A program made the position numbers and the translations under genes. From Scatophagus argus (taxonomy: Eukaryota; Chordata; Actinopteri; Scatophagidae): 64,000 bases of DNA. Positions 32,857-43,200 of this stretch are shown here, one piece after another. The stretch covers positions 22,064,330-22,128,329 of the forward strand of contig NC_058497.1 of the NCBI RefSeq assembly GCF_020382885.2, written 5' to 3'. A model generated the notes under the pieces. It saw only the letters and a list, made by a program, of their open reading frames with translations, searched no databases and was not told where the DNA came from. Numbering within the stretch: the stretch's first letter is position 1; the number at the start of each line of letters is the position of its first letter.

Positions 32857-35800
32857 TCAGGCACCAGCTGCCTCCATCATAAACTTGCGAGTGAGCTCAT
32901 AAGCCAGGAAGAGGGCTCCGTTGGCAGGGAAGGTGCGTATCATGGTGGGAGTCAGACCAGAATACAGAGCAGTGAACCCTGTGGGGCAAACAAAACATTT
33001 AGGAAATATGTGACTCAGTGACAAAATCTTGATTCGGATTTGGTCAGCGCTGCCAGGTTTGACAGGCCGATCAGAGTTTTGTTTGTTCAGATGCTGCTTT
33101 CGTTTTGTTTCCTCCCAACTTAATGAGTGGGAGAACAAAGCACACAATTATTTTGGCCTGAGATGCTGGTGCTCTAGTGGCAGTGAGCGTTTAACTTTAC
33201 ATTACACAAGTTCACATTAAAATTCTGACATTTGGGTACACCAAAGCTCCACCAGTAGGATTGGTAAATGTAAGCGTGTCATGTCGTCCAGCTTTGGCTT
33301 TCCAAGGTCGCAAAAAACATCCTTTAATTTATGAAATGATGAGAAATTCTAGACTGGCTCCATGCAATATATGGCCAAGTTAGTTTGAACATCTCCCCGT
33401 CATGCCAACAGATGGTGCAGATTGTGTGGCCATGTGGCCGTGACTCCGTCTTGTACATTTTTATTCAACACAGTGTTGCAGTCAGGTCACACTGGTTTTT
33501 CACACACTAAAGGGTTTACAGTTTACCGAGAACAGTGGAATAAAAATATTTAGAATCACTTGAACTTATTGATGCTTAAACTTCCCAGAGCGCTAACACA
33601 TAAATTAACACTTTAACTTCATCCAGGGCTCACACTTGACCTGAATCTTCAGGTCAACTTTTTACAAATGTTTCAACTATTGAATTTCAGCTGTGGGCAC
33701 ATTGAAAATTTATTACAATATTTTCTGCATTTTTTATGTTGTTTTATTTGCAGTACATTCTAATGTGTATCTTAGCATGCTTTGCTGCTTTTGTATTGGA
33801 CACCCTTTATCATACTTGTCAAACTTCACTCTGACTGTTTGTTATTAAATCAACCTCATCTCATTCAGGGATGGGGGTTGAGTAATTCTGATTAATTTTG
33901 TCTCATTATGAACTCTGTTTGATCTCATTATGAACTCTGTTTGATGCTCCAGTGGCATCCCTCCCTTTCTCTGGAGGGATGCCATTGGAGCATCAAACAT
34001 AGTGGCTGTAATACCGCAATGTCTTACAAAGGAAGATGTGTTTTTCAGATGTACAAAACAAGATTAGAAAACCAACAACAACAAATCAAATACCACTGAA
34101 GAATCTTTCATTTTTGAAAGAACTCTTACTAAAGAGAGAAGTGTGTCTCTGCAGAGGCTGCTTCTTGTTTCTGAAAGTCTAAAATCTTCTTGAGCAAAAC
34201 GGTAGAATCACGCCTTGATCTCACTGTTCTCTACCAAACCAAGGCTATTCACAAAAAGCCTAATTATATGGTATAGTTACTGTCCTCCAGGCTGTAATTA
34301 TCTGACCCTGTGATGAAAACCACTCAGTTGTTATCCTCTGTTCTATCTGGTAAAATATGAGAACTGCTGCTGTTGAGAACCCATCTGGGTGAAATTTGAT
34401 TTCAGAAGGAATGTTTAAATCTTGGGACCATGCAGTGGTTAGTACTGTCTCCTCAGAGCAAGAGGGTCCCAGGTTCGAATCCTAGGCTGGGCTCTTCTGT
34501 GTGGAGTTTGCATGTTCTCCCTGTGCCTGCATGGGTTTTCTCCAGGTACTCCAGTTTCCTCCCACAATCCCAGCAACAGGCACATTAGGTTAATTGGCTA
34601 CTCTACGTTGCCCTAGGTGTGTGTGGTTGTTTGTCTTTGTGTGTCGGCCCTGCGATTGACTGGTGACCAGTGCCCTGCCTCTCGCCTGAAGTTAGCTGGG
34701 ATAGGCTCCAGCCCCTCCATGACCCCGATGGATAAGTGGTATAGAAAATGGATGGATGTTCAAATCTTACCTTCAGCGCGTATGACACCCAAGAAGGTCT
34801 TCATGAAGCCTGCTTGCTTCCCACTTAAGGAGTACACTTGGATCCTGGACTTCACGCAGTCTATGGGGAAGACCACCAACCAAAGACAAGCTCCCCCAAA
34901 CCCACCACTAAACATGAGTGGAAGAATGCCTGCAAAGACCAGAACTATTTTGTGGGGACAGATCACAGACACAAGTGTACATCACAAACTGCAACAAAGC
35001 CTCATTAAAGCTGGGGTTGGTGTGGCTGTCGAGTTATTATGTCGGTGGAGAAATTTGCCACAAAGAAAAAAAAGTGCAGCTAGATCACTAATACAGATTT
35101 CTGTGTTAAAGTTTTCCTCTTTCACTTGCTTAGTCAAGCAAGTCACTCAGAAATCTACTGGCCCAAAGTCAATTTTTACTTGCCTCTACATGACTGTTTC
35201 TTTTATTCTGGATTATCAAATAACTAATTTAATAAACTTAACCGTCATGTTCAATCTTGTCTACTCGACCTTGCTTTGAAACTTGCAGCAAACTGCACAA
35301 CCCATAGTTGGAGATCCACCCACACCCTCTGACGCCACCCGAATGTTGAACTGTTGGAAATGTTTCCTTGCCTTTCACCTCTTAAATGTCTTTACCCGCA
35401 GTCATTTCCTAAGGAGGACCACATCGGTAATGAGTGTGTGCAACTCTCAAAAGAGATGAGAAAGAAGTGAGATGCTTCACTCCTTAGGATATTTTCTTGA
35501 CAAAAAATAAAATGCGTCTGAAATAACTTACCAACCCTCACTTTAATTTTAAATATAAAATAATATGACCATACCTATGCTGTCCTTGTTGGTACCCATG
35601 TACTGTGCAAATTTAGACCGACACAGTTCATAGGCCCCAAAGAAGCAGAAGTACCCTGGTATCTCCCTCACAATGGTAGATGTCAGCCCTTGGTAGAAAC
35701 CCAGCGGTCCATTTGTCTTCAACACTGTCTTCACAGCTGTCCACACTGTGCTGAAGTCACACCACAATTAACGGTCAAAGGTGCGTCAACTGAAGCCAGA

Positions 35801-37081
35801 CATATTCTGCTCATTCCAACGTCTTGTTTTGGTCACACCAACCTTCTCTGTCCACTCGGGATCTTGCCAGATGCTTCCATTTCGTGCATGGCCTGAAGGC
35901 GGCATTTCACCAGCTCAGTGGGACATAAAGCCATGGAGGAGAAGATGGAGGCGAAAGATCCTGCACATGCCTTCTGGATGTCACTGATGAGCAATGAAAA
36001 GGGAGTAATTATGGCCAATAAATCTAAGAAGCCACACTGTATTCTTACTATAAACACACAAATAAATACACAAAAATGTTAATGTGTCAAACCTGAGATC
36101 GGCCCCTTTTTCCATCTTGGACAAAAAGCGGACCACATCCTGGCAGAGACCGTAACTCAGAAAGAGCACAGCGTTCTCACTGATGTTGGCTATAAGGGCC
36201 GGGGTCGTGCCTTTGTACAAGCCACGCAGTCCCACCTGCCTGTAGGTGGACACGAAGCAGTGGACGAAGCCGCGATACATTGTGGGGAACGTCTGCATCT
36301 TGACCTTTGTCGTGTCAAACGGCTGACCGCTCACTACGCAAGCTGTACCACCTGAGAAAGGATTTCCAGAGATGTCTTATTGAGATTCAGGTGCCTCAGG
36401 TGTTACACCTGTTGAGTGTTAAGTAGGTTCCCTCCCTCTCTCGGACCGCATCTTCTTATCCATCAGTGTCAATCTCTAACTCTCTAAATCCGTAAAATTA
36501 AGGACATCAAATTGGACACTTTATCCTCTAGTATCAATAACCTCCCCAGTACTGACAGTTTTTCTACCCCAGGTGAATTGCTCTCACACTACAACAACAA
36601 CTCAGAACCAGATCTGTCACATGTACTCTCTCTGCACCTTGGTTCACTCCCACTGTTCAACAGCTAAAAGCAAAAGGACATCAACTTGAAAGACTCTACT
36701 GAAAAACCGATCTCACTGTGCACAGAGTGACTCTACTATTCTGGTTTACTGAGCATTCAGCTGCTCAAATTGAAATCTTATCAGGGCAGAAGAACCCAAA
36801 GCAGAGTCTGGGGAACAAGTTGAACATGTTTTATTGTCATGCTTCCATGCTTGCTGATAACAGTGCAGGCAACACAGGACAAAAAATATTATTATTGTTA
36901 TTATTATGGTTCAATTACGATAAATATTTAAGAGTTTTTAAAAGGCCAGCTTGTACTTTCCTGAGTCCCTGAGAATCCATGCTCCAAATAGAAAAATAGA
37001 CCGGCTGATTCATACAGTTAATTTACCTACTGCTCCAGCTGAGAAGTCGATGATCGCCTGGATTATGGGATGTGGAGCCAT
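32857..37081 (-). CDS. slc25a15: mitochondrial ornithine transporter (ORNT1-type carrier)
   Basis: Coding exons in transcript order: 37081-37027, 36351-36093, 35983-35843, 35750-35575, 34929-34771, 32978-32857. All are GT-AG and in phase; 303 codons (human 301). The protein exchanges ornithine for citrulline across the inner mitochondrial membrane in the urea cycle and in arginine/polyamine metabolism. Visible: three carrier repeats with their signatures QPFDTTKVK (residues 28-36), CPTELVKCR (125-133) and FPIDCVKSR (231-239), six membrane helices implied, and the [21 protein letters not shown] and [12 protein letters not shown] segments characteristic of ornithine carriers. The start [20 protein letters not shown] aligns with the human N-terminus. 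Exon 1 has an untranslated start with acceptor at 37108-37109. The donor after 35843 is the weak form GTTGGT. Intron 5 carries a SINE beside its donor; intron 1 carries a LINE piece. Confidence 0.95.
33901..34002. repeat. 22-base direct duplication followed by a ~30-bp inverted repeat
   Basis: TCTCATTATGAACTCTGTTTGA occurs twice in a row from 33901. The end of the second copy begins a hairpin: TTTGATGCTCC plus AGTGGCATCCCTCC (33940-33964), an 8-base loop, and GGAGGGATGCCAT plus TGGAGCATCAAA (33973-33997). There is one mismatch in 25 bases, and pairing extends about 5 bases further with one more mismatch. It lies in slc25a15 intron 5. It may be a MITE remnant or an RNA hairpin. Confidence 0.85.
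34425..34758 (+). mobile_element. tRNA-derived SINE inserted next to a splice donor
   Basis: Same SINE family as 16812-17130: CATGCAGTGGTTAGTACTGT, B-box GGTTCGAATCC, TGGAGTTTGCATGTTCTCCC, ATAGGCTCCAGCCCC, GATAAGTGG, then a (GGAT)n tail. It lies antisense in intron 5 of slc25a15. Its tail ends about 12 bases from the exon donor at 34770. Confidence 0.88.
36391..36780 (+). mobile_element. LINE ORF2 fragment (L2/Rex1-like)
   Basis: The + strand frame reads [17 protein letters not shown], then [15 protein letters not shown], a stop, and KTDLTVH. This is the linker between endonuclease and reverse transcriptase of L2/Rex1-type fish LINEs, where APWFTP..R.LK..GR.LER.....GLTVH is typical. Stops make it inactive. 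It sits in slc25a15 intron 1 and is absent at the matching point of the duplicate (31610-31640). Confidence 0.7.
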
Positions 37082-37239
37082 GATGATTCCAAAGATGCTG
37101 TGGAAACCTGAAAATATAGAAAACTGAAAGCAAAATCAGCTTCGTTGTTTGTCTTGAGTTGTTGGCCCTCACAAACAGCCACAACGAAACACTTATTGTA
37201 CTACAAGCTGTCAGGAGTTTGACCCTCTCAAACACTGTG

Positions 37240-37450
37240 AGTTTTTTGTTGATGTATGCTGCTCACATGATGACATCTGTTGCATGTCTTTCTGTGCTGG
37301 GAGAGGGATCCAGCCTCTCTTGCTGTTCCTGAGGTTTCTTTCTTTTTGTCCCACCACAGGTGAGGAGTTTTTCCTTGTCTTATTGGATCTAAGAGAGTGT
37401 CATATTACTCAAAAGCCCCTTAAGGATAATAAAGCTGACAGGACTTGACA
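37240..37450 (+). repeat. interspersed fish repeat fragment
   Basis: CCAGCCTCTCTTGCTGTTCC, GAGGTTTCTTTC and AGGAGTTTTTCCTTGTC resemble a dispersed fish retroelement tail. It lies in the slc25a15 leader intron. Family not identified. Confidence 0.45.
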
Positions 37451-37814
37451 TCCTGCGCTTCATAACGTCATAATAATAATTAATATCATCTGATGACTGT
37501 TTACACTGTTGAGATCTATCCATCTATCACGCAATTTGCTTAACTTTGGAACTAATAAATTCTATAAAATATATTCTATACAGGCACTATTTAAACTCAG
37601 ACTGACTTGACAGCGTTGCGTGTTTGGAACAAAAGACACCTACTGCAAATCTTAACATTTGGGTGTGGAGCCACAACTATTCAAAAGATGCTGAGTTGCC
37701 TTGGCCTCATCTCTTCACACACAAAAAACAAACTTAACGTTAAATTAGCAGTGATCTCCTAAGTTACAAACCGACAATAAAGAGCAATGAAGTTCAGGTA
37801 TATTCCATGCTCAC

Positions 37815-38060
37815 CTGTAGTCTCCTCAGTCTGCTGCGGCTTGTTGACGTCTGATTCTTCCACCAACAGCAAACAGCGAAATGTTTGTTGTACTACCGCC
37901 TGTCAAAACGTGGCTCCATGCGGGCACAAGACGAGCTCTGAAACCAAAGAACTCGTCGAAACGTGCCTGTCTGTTTCACAGGATCAAGTCTCAATAAGAG
38001 CATCTCAGCTCCTCGGTTCGCAGATTTCTGGAGCGCAGGACACTGGTCATGTAATAAAGT
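37815..38060 (-). other. slc25a15: probable untranslated first exon of slc25a15
   Basis: On the minus strand a CpG-richer block ends in a good donor, CTACAG|GTGAGC, at 37815, which can splice to the acceptor before 37107. The duplicate block has an equivalent donor CTACAG|GTGATC at 38450, so either may serve as a first exon. The upstream boundary is unknown. Confidence 0.45.
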
Positions 38061-38659
38061 CTCAGTTTGTCGGGGGAGGTTTACGTCTAACTGCACTTCC
38101 GTGTTCTTCCCCAATTCTTATGAAATCTGTCGGTTCATTACATCAAGTTGGCCCTGCCTTAAAATGCGCACAGATTGCAGTTTACGCACACCTAGTTGTT
38201 TTAAACCCCAAATTAAAGCATGTCTATTGCTGACTTGCCTTTAATGTAGCTGTTCCCTGGTCTCGTAAGACAGTGCTAGGAATTGTTTTAATTCAACACT
38301 CTCTGTGTGCCTTTGGTTTGAGGCTTGATGCTGAGTTACTTTGGCCTCATCTCTTCACACACAACCTCAAACACCAAACTTAAAGTTAAATCAACAATGA
38401 CCTGCTAAGTTATCAAATTACAACAAAAGCAATGAAGTTTCGTGATCACCTGTAGTGTCCCCGATCTGCTGCATTGTTTATTTTTCTCACAAACAACAAC
38501 AGTAAAATTTTTGTTGCACTGCCAGCAGTCAGAAAGTGGTTCATGTGGGCACAAGGACAATGCTTGACTTTCCCAGTGGTGCACACACCTCATCACAGGA
38601 AACCCAAAATTAAAGCATGATAGTAGGAGGTGTAATTAGTCAGTTGTGAATTACCTGCC

Positions 38660-38825
38660 TTTAATATGTCACAGTCATGCTGGAATAGAAAACGACCTGC
38701 ACCAAACTGTTGCCACAAAGTTGGAAGCACAGCATTGACCAAAATGTCTTGGTATGCTGAAGCATTAAGATTTCCCTTCACTGGAAGTCAGGGGCCAAAC
38801 CCAACCTCTAAAGAACAGTTTTTAA
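38660..38825 (-). mobile_element. Tc1-like transposase relic
   Basis: The minus strand codes VKGNLNAS-like MKGNLNASAYQDIL, then VLPTLWQQFGAGRFLFQHDC before leaving the family pattern. Same transposase segment as 1035-1275 but in frame here for about 40 codons. It is only a fragment, upstream of the slc25a15 first exons. Confidence 0.8.
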
Positions 38826-38899
38826 CTCAGTCAGGTGAAGTTGCCTTTGTTTACTGGTTGTGTTTTGATAGCTCATTAGTTACCGCACAGGGCGACTGA

Positions 38900-39740
38900 G
38901 GGGTAAACTGAATTAAAAAAGCACCATGTCTATCAGTGTGGGGTGAAGTCAGTGTCACTGACTGAATAGATGAGGTACACGCTGTGTCTGGCTGTAATAC
39001 CTGAGAATGGCCACAAGATGTCAATCCGTGTCAAGTCTACAGTTGGCTGAGGACACTCGAGCGCCTGGTCCAACAAACCAGGAGCACTCAAGCTACAGCT
39101 GAGGACACCAACTGTTACCTACTTCCATTTGTATTTCAGTCATATCAAAATGTTGTTTTTGTCTTTGTGTGTGTGTGCCCCCAGAATACAGTTAGTACTA
39201 TCAGCATTCTTAGATGTATCCAGGTTTACCTTAGTAGTATCTTTAAAATTACATTTAGTTTGATACAACAATTTTAAACTGTACTTCGGATTATTATTAT
39301 TATATTATTATTGCCTGCAGCAGCATTTTTGGTTGGATAATTCATTCAGAAGCCTTCATTAACGCCTACTCTTAAAGAGCAGTAGACTATAGGATTGTTA
39401 TTTCAATATCTGTAAGCTGGACAGGATAAAATATGACTTACTATTAACTTCTGAAAATAGCTGGAGATGGCAGGTGAATTATCAAACATAAAAAGGCTTA
39501 ACCTGAAGTAATCATTGTTTCAGGCTGCTACATGAGTAGATATTGTTCCAGCAATTTAATTTCTATAAAGTCAAGGGATGAAGAAATAGGTCACATGTTT
39601 TAATAAGGTCTCCATCCAAACACAAACACCAATTTTAGAAATTTAGGTAAAGTAATGGACATCAATCACCAACTCTCTGGATTCACATACCTTTGAAATC
39701 ATAATAACAGGTGAGCTGATACCTTATTTTCACAGCGGAA
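38900..39740. other. intergenic stretch between slc25a15 and foxo1
   Basis: Divergent intergenic DNA. The part 38985-39055 is the segment copied in the pseudogene 5' flank at 32020-32080. The rest is AT-rich with a short (ATT)n at 39291-39312; nothing else was recognised. Confidence 0.5.
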
Positions 39741-39840
39741 CGAATTTGACAGAGAAATGTTCTTTTTTTTCTGGTCCTCAGATAAGATGTTTACTAGGCG
39801 AAAGAATGAAAACAAGGACTATTTTTTTTAAGCGAACTAC

Positions 39841-40272
39841 TTTGACGCCGCTGATTGGTTCTCCTCTGGTGTCAGTCAAATGTGGGCGGTGTCAGCTGAC
39901 AAATGATAGTTCCAGTAAGTCCTCACATGCTGTACAACACAGAGAGTCAACAGGCTGTTCGGGGCGCAGACGGAACATCACTACGACTGGAGAACCAAAA
40001 CAAACCAGCGGGTCAACACACCGTGGACACTCACAGAACTTTTTTTTTCTCATGAAAGGCCTTTTTAGAAACAAAGTTTTTATTATTGTTATCACAGATT
40101 TTTACGGGCTTGGGATGTGACTTTCAGTGGAGACTTTGCGCCCAGGCGGAGCACTGTTTTCCCGGACAGATTTATCTTGTGTTCGCTCACATTTCAGAGG
40201 CGAAGTTACTTACTTTTGAGGTTGGTCTCATTTTCATGACATTGTAACTCTTGGATCCGTCACCTCTCGACT
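39841..40272 (+). promoter_or_regulatory. foxo1: foxo1 proximal promoter and 5' UTR
   Basis: An inverted CCAAT box (GATTGG, 39853-39858) and a GC box (GGGCGG, 39884-39889) lie about 400 bases before the start codon, in DNA that becomes richer in CpG toward the gene. No TATA box is evident. The transcription start cannot be fixed from sequence alone. Confidence 0.5.
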
Positions 40273-43200
40273 ATGGCGGAAGCGGCACAGCAGCCACACC
40301 TGGTGGAAATCGACCCGGATTTTGAGCCCCTGTCGCGGCCCCGGTCGTGCACTTGGCCCTTGCCAAGGCCGGAGTTCATCAACCCTGGCGACTCCAACAC
40401 GTCCTCGCCGGTGCCGTCCGTGAAGCAGGAGCCCGCCGGAAACGCCGACTTCATCAACAACCTTAGTCTGCTGGAGGAGACCGATGACTTCACGGAGCAG
40501 AAGCCCGTCATCCTGTGCACTGATTTCCAGTGTCAGGAGAACTGCGTCCACCAGCAACCTCCACAGCAGCAGCAGCAGCAGCAGCAGCAACATCATCAGC
40601 ATCAGCATCAGCAGCAGCAGCAGCAGCAGCACCCGAACCCGCAACTCCCGCATCACCAACATCACCATCAGCAGCAGCAGCAGCAGCAGGTGCCTCTGCT
40701 CTCCTCCCCGGTGGGCTCGTCGTCCTCTGCGGCCGCAACTGCCGCCGCTGCGCAGAGAAAGAGCAGCTCCTCCCGGCGAAACGCATGGGGGAATATGTCT
40801 TATGCAGACCTCATAACCAAAGCTATCGAAAGTTCTCCCGAGAAAAGACTAACTCTGTCTCAGATTTATGACTGGATGGTGAAGAGCGTGCCTTACTTCA
40901 AGGACAAAGGAGACAGCAATAGCTCTGCAGGCTGGAAGGTACGGCTTTCTCTCTTTTGGTAGTTTTTATCACGAGAGTTCACAGCGTATGGATGGCCTGT
41001 GGCTGCTGCTTATGTCTGATAAAGCCCCTGCCAGTTGTAGTACAAAGTTTTCCAGTCGGGACGTTTCTGTGTGTCTGTGGTACAACAGTGGGCTTCATTG
41101 TGCTTTATGCTATGTTTTCCACCCCCCAGGGAGTTTGTTGGGACTTTATAACGCTTTTTGGTCAGGGTTGTTTATTTTTCTTCTCCATCATCTATGGTTA
41201 TTACATCTCCTGCAGGGACTTGCTGCTAACACAGGCTTTGCACCTTTCTTCCACAAATGTTTCTACATTGACAAAAGAGCATGCATAACGACCTGTTGAA
41301 CAGGTAAATTGCTTAGAATTTGCCTGTCTCCCCTCATTGTCCTCCGTCCAGTTAATGGCACTTCAGCAACTGTCCAACTGCTACCATGACCTTAGACAGT
41401 CATCTGACTTCTCTCTGCATTATGTGATTTATATGAGTCTGCTGACTCAACAAGGTTTCTCTCTCTCTTTCTCTTTCTTTCTCTTTCTTTCTCTCTCTTT
41501 CTCTCTCGCTCTCGCTCTCTCTCTTTGCCTTATTGCTCTCCTCAGTGTGCTATTCAGAAATGCTGCAAGTTCTGGCTTGAGACAAATGTCCTCTCTCTGC
41601 CGTTACTTTGAAATTTATGATAGATTATGAGGCTGAATCACAGTTTTCCATATCAGAGCGTGTGCTTTCAGTGAAGCGGTGCTTTGGTCTTTGTCGTAAG
41701 GGGATACCAGAAGCATTCATGTGTCCTGGAGACTGTCCAAAAGCATTACACAAGAGGGGACTTAAAATTTCTGATGTGGTGTGACAGGCCCTCCCACTGA
41801 ACACTATTGAAGGGTGTAAACCTCACTTTGGAGACACATAGTTTCAGTGGTGTCTGACAATAAATTGATGACAGTCTACTCTCCCAGTGGGAAATCATAT
41901 TGAGCCTGTAGTCACACAGTGAGAGATTTATTGTGGCTGCCCTCTGTTATAGGCTGTCTGGGTTGCAGATGAAATATAAATTGTGGAGTGTTTTTCTTTT
42001 CCTGTCATAGGAGCCTCCCATGTTTGAGCCATGTGCTGAGAGATGACACACTCATGTCAGTCACAAATGCCAGCGAGAATTTCTTCTTTTGAATCACATA
42101 GACAGATATATATTTTTAAAAAGAAGAAGAAAAAAAAGGTCACAACTCGTATTTTTCCACGTGCCTTTTTAATCGTTTTCTTAAGTCGATGGAGCACAAA
42201 TCCAGTTTTCAGTGACACCTCAGGTCATATTTGACCTCAGTGTTTACAAAAAGCACAACACTCATGTCGAACTGTCAAATGTGGTCCCCGTCAGTTGGAT
42301 TATATGAGTGGAAAAAGTGCCTCAGTGTGGTGAAGTACGCACAGTAATACACACAGTAAACAAAGTGGGAACTGGGCAGAAGTGTTGCCAGGGCTGTGAT
42401 ATTGTCAAAGAAGGTTTGGTGCTCTGAGGATAATCAGTGATGTGTTTTGTGAGCGAAATGTTCTTTTCTGATTACTTTGTAGCACACAAATCAAACTTTG
42501 AGTGTTCTCTGTGTTTGTGTGCTCTGTATGTGTGTGTGCTCTGTATGTGTGTGTGTGTGTGTGTGTGTGTTTGTGTACTCTGTATGTGTGTGTGTGCGTG
42601 GTCAGGTGACACCTCAAAACACAAACGCCAGTGTTGAAATTAAAAGACAGGGCCTTATTTCCTATTATTATTATTATTTTTACTTTGAAGTGACGTAGTA
42701 AACATTTTTTCATTGAAAAAGTGCTGCACTTTACGCTGGAACGCAGGATAGTCAGCATTAACGTGAGCACCTCGGTGGCCATGAAGCACAGCTGTGTGAT
42801 TATACAGTTAACGATCTCCAGCCTCTTTACCTGCAACAGTAGATCATTTACATTTTTGTAAAGCATGCAAGAATCACAGTGACAAAGACTGCAAACTGAG
42901 GCTGTCAGAAGTATTGATACTTTCCTACTTTTTTGACACTATGAGTTTAAAATGATACAATATTTGCGTTCAATAGTAATGAAAGTATCAAAGCTATGAA
43001 AAAAAAAACAGATTTCTGTCGAACAGTTAATGTGTGATTGGCAGCTTGCAGAAAGGCTCTCAGCCACCGCCTGGGCCTGCTGCCTATCCTGCCATGTTGG
43101 GGGTGCAGACTGAGTAATGCTGTGGGAAAGCGAAGTGCCATTCACTGCTGCGAGAGGAGTTATTCATAGAGCTCCCCTCGGTTCCTCACAGGGGGGCTAT

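Larger units (their letters stand above)
37066..38560 (-). repeat. slc25a15: serial duplications of the slc25a15 5' end
   Basis: Block 37680-37925 is repeated at 38325-38560, about 640 bases away (shared GCCTCATCTCTTCACACACA, TCACCTGTAGT, CTCAC-like and GCGGGCACAAG/GTGGGCACAAG segments). A third, weaker trace lies at 37140-37230. A decayed copy of the first coding exon is at 37655-37695: GTGTGGAGCCACAACTATTC there against ATGTGGAGCCATGATGATTC at 37070; the ATG has become GTG. This is layered local duplication of promoter and first exons. Confidence 0.75.

Noticed and set aside
32857..33147. Separate small gene at the end of slc25a15
   Set aside because: It is the terminal carrier exon read through into intron 5.
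34617..35279. 220-codon open frame on the + strand
   Set aside because: It begins inside the SINE and runs antisense through slc25a15 exon 5; no protein family resemblance.
40234..40871. Ala-, Ser-, Leu- or Met-rich frames overlapping foxo1 exon 1
   Set aside because: They are other-frame readings of the CAG tract; the forkhead and AKT-site frame is clearly the real one.
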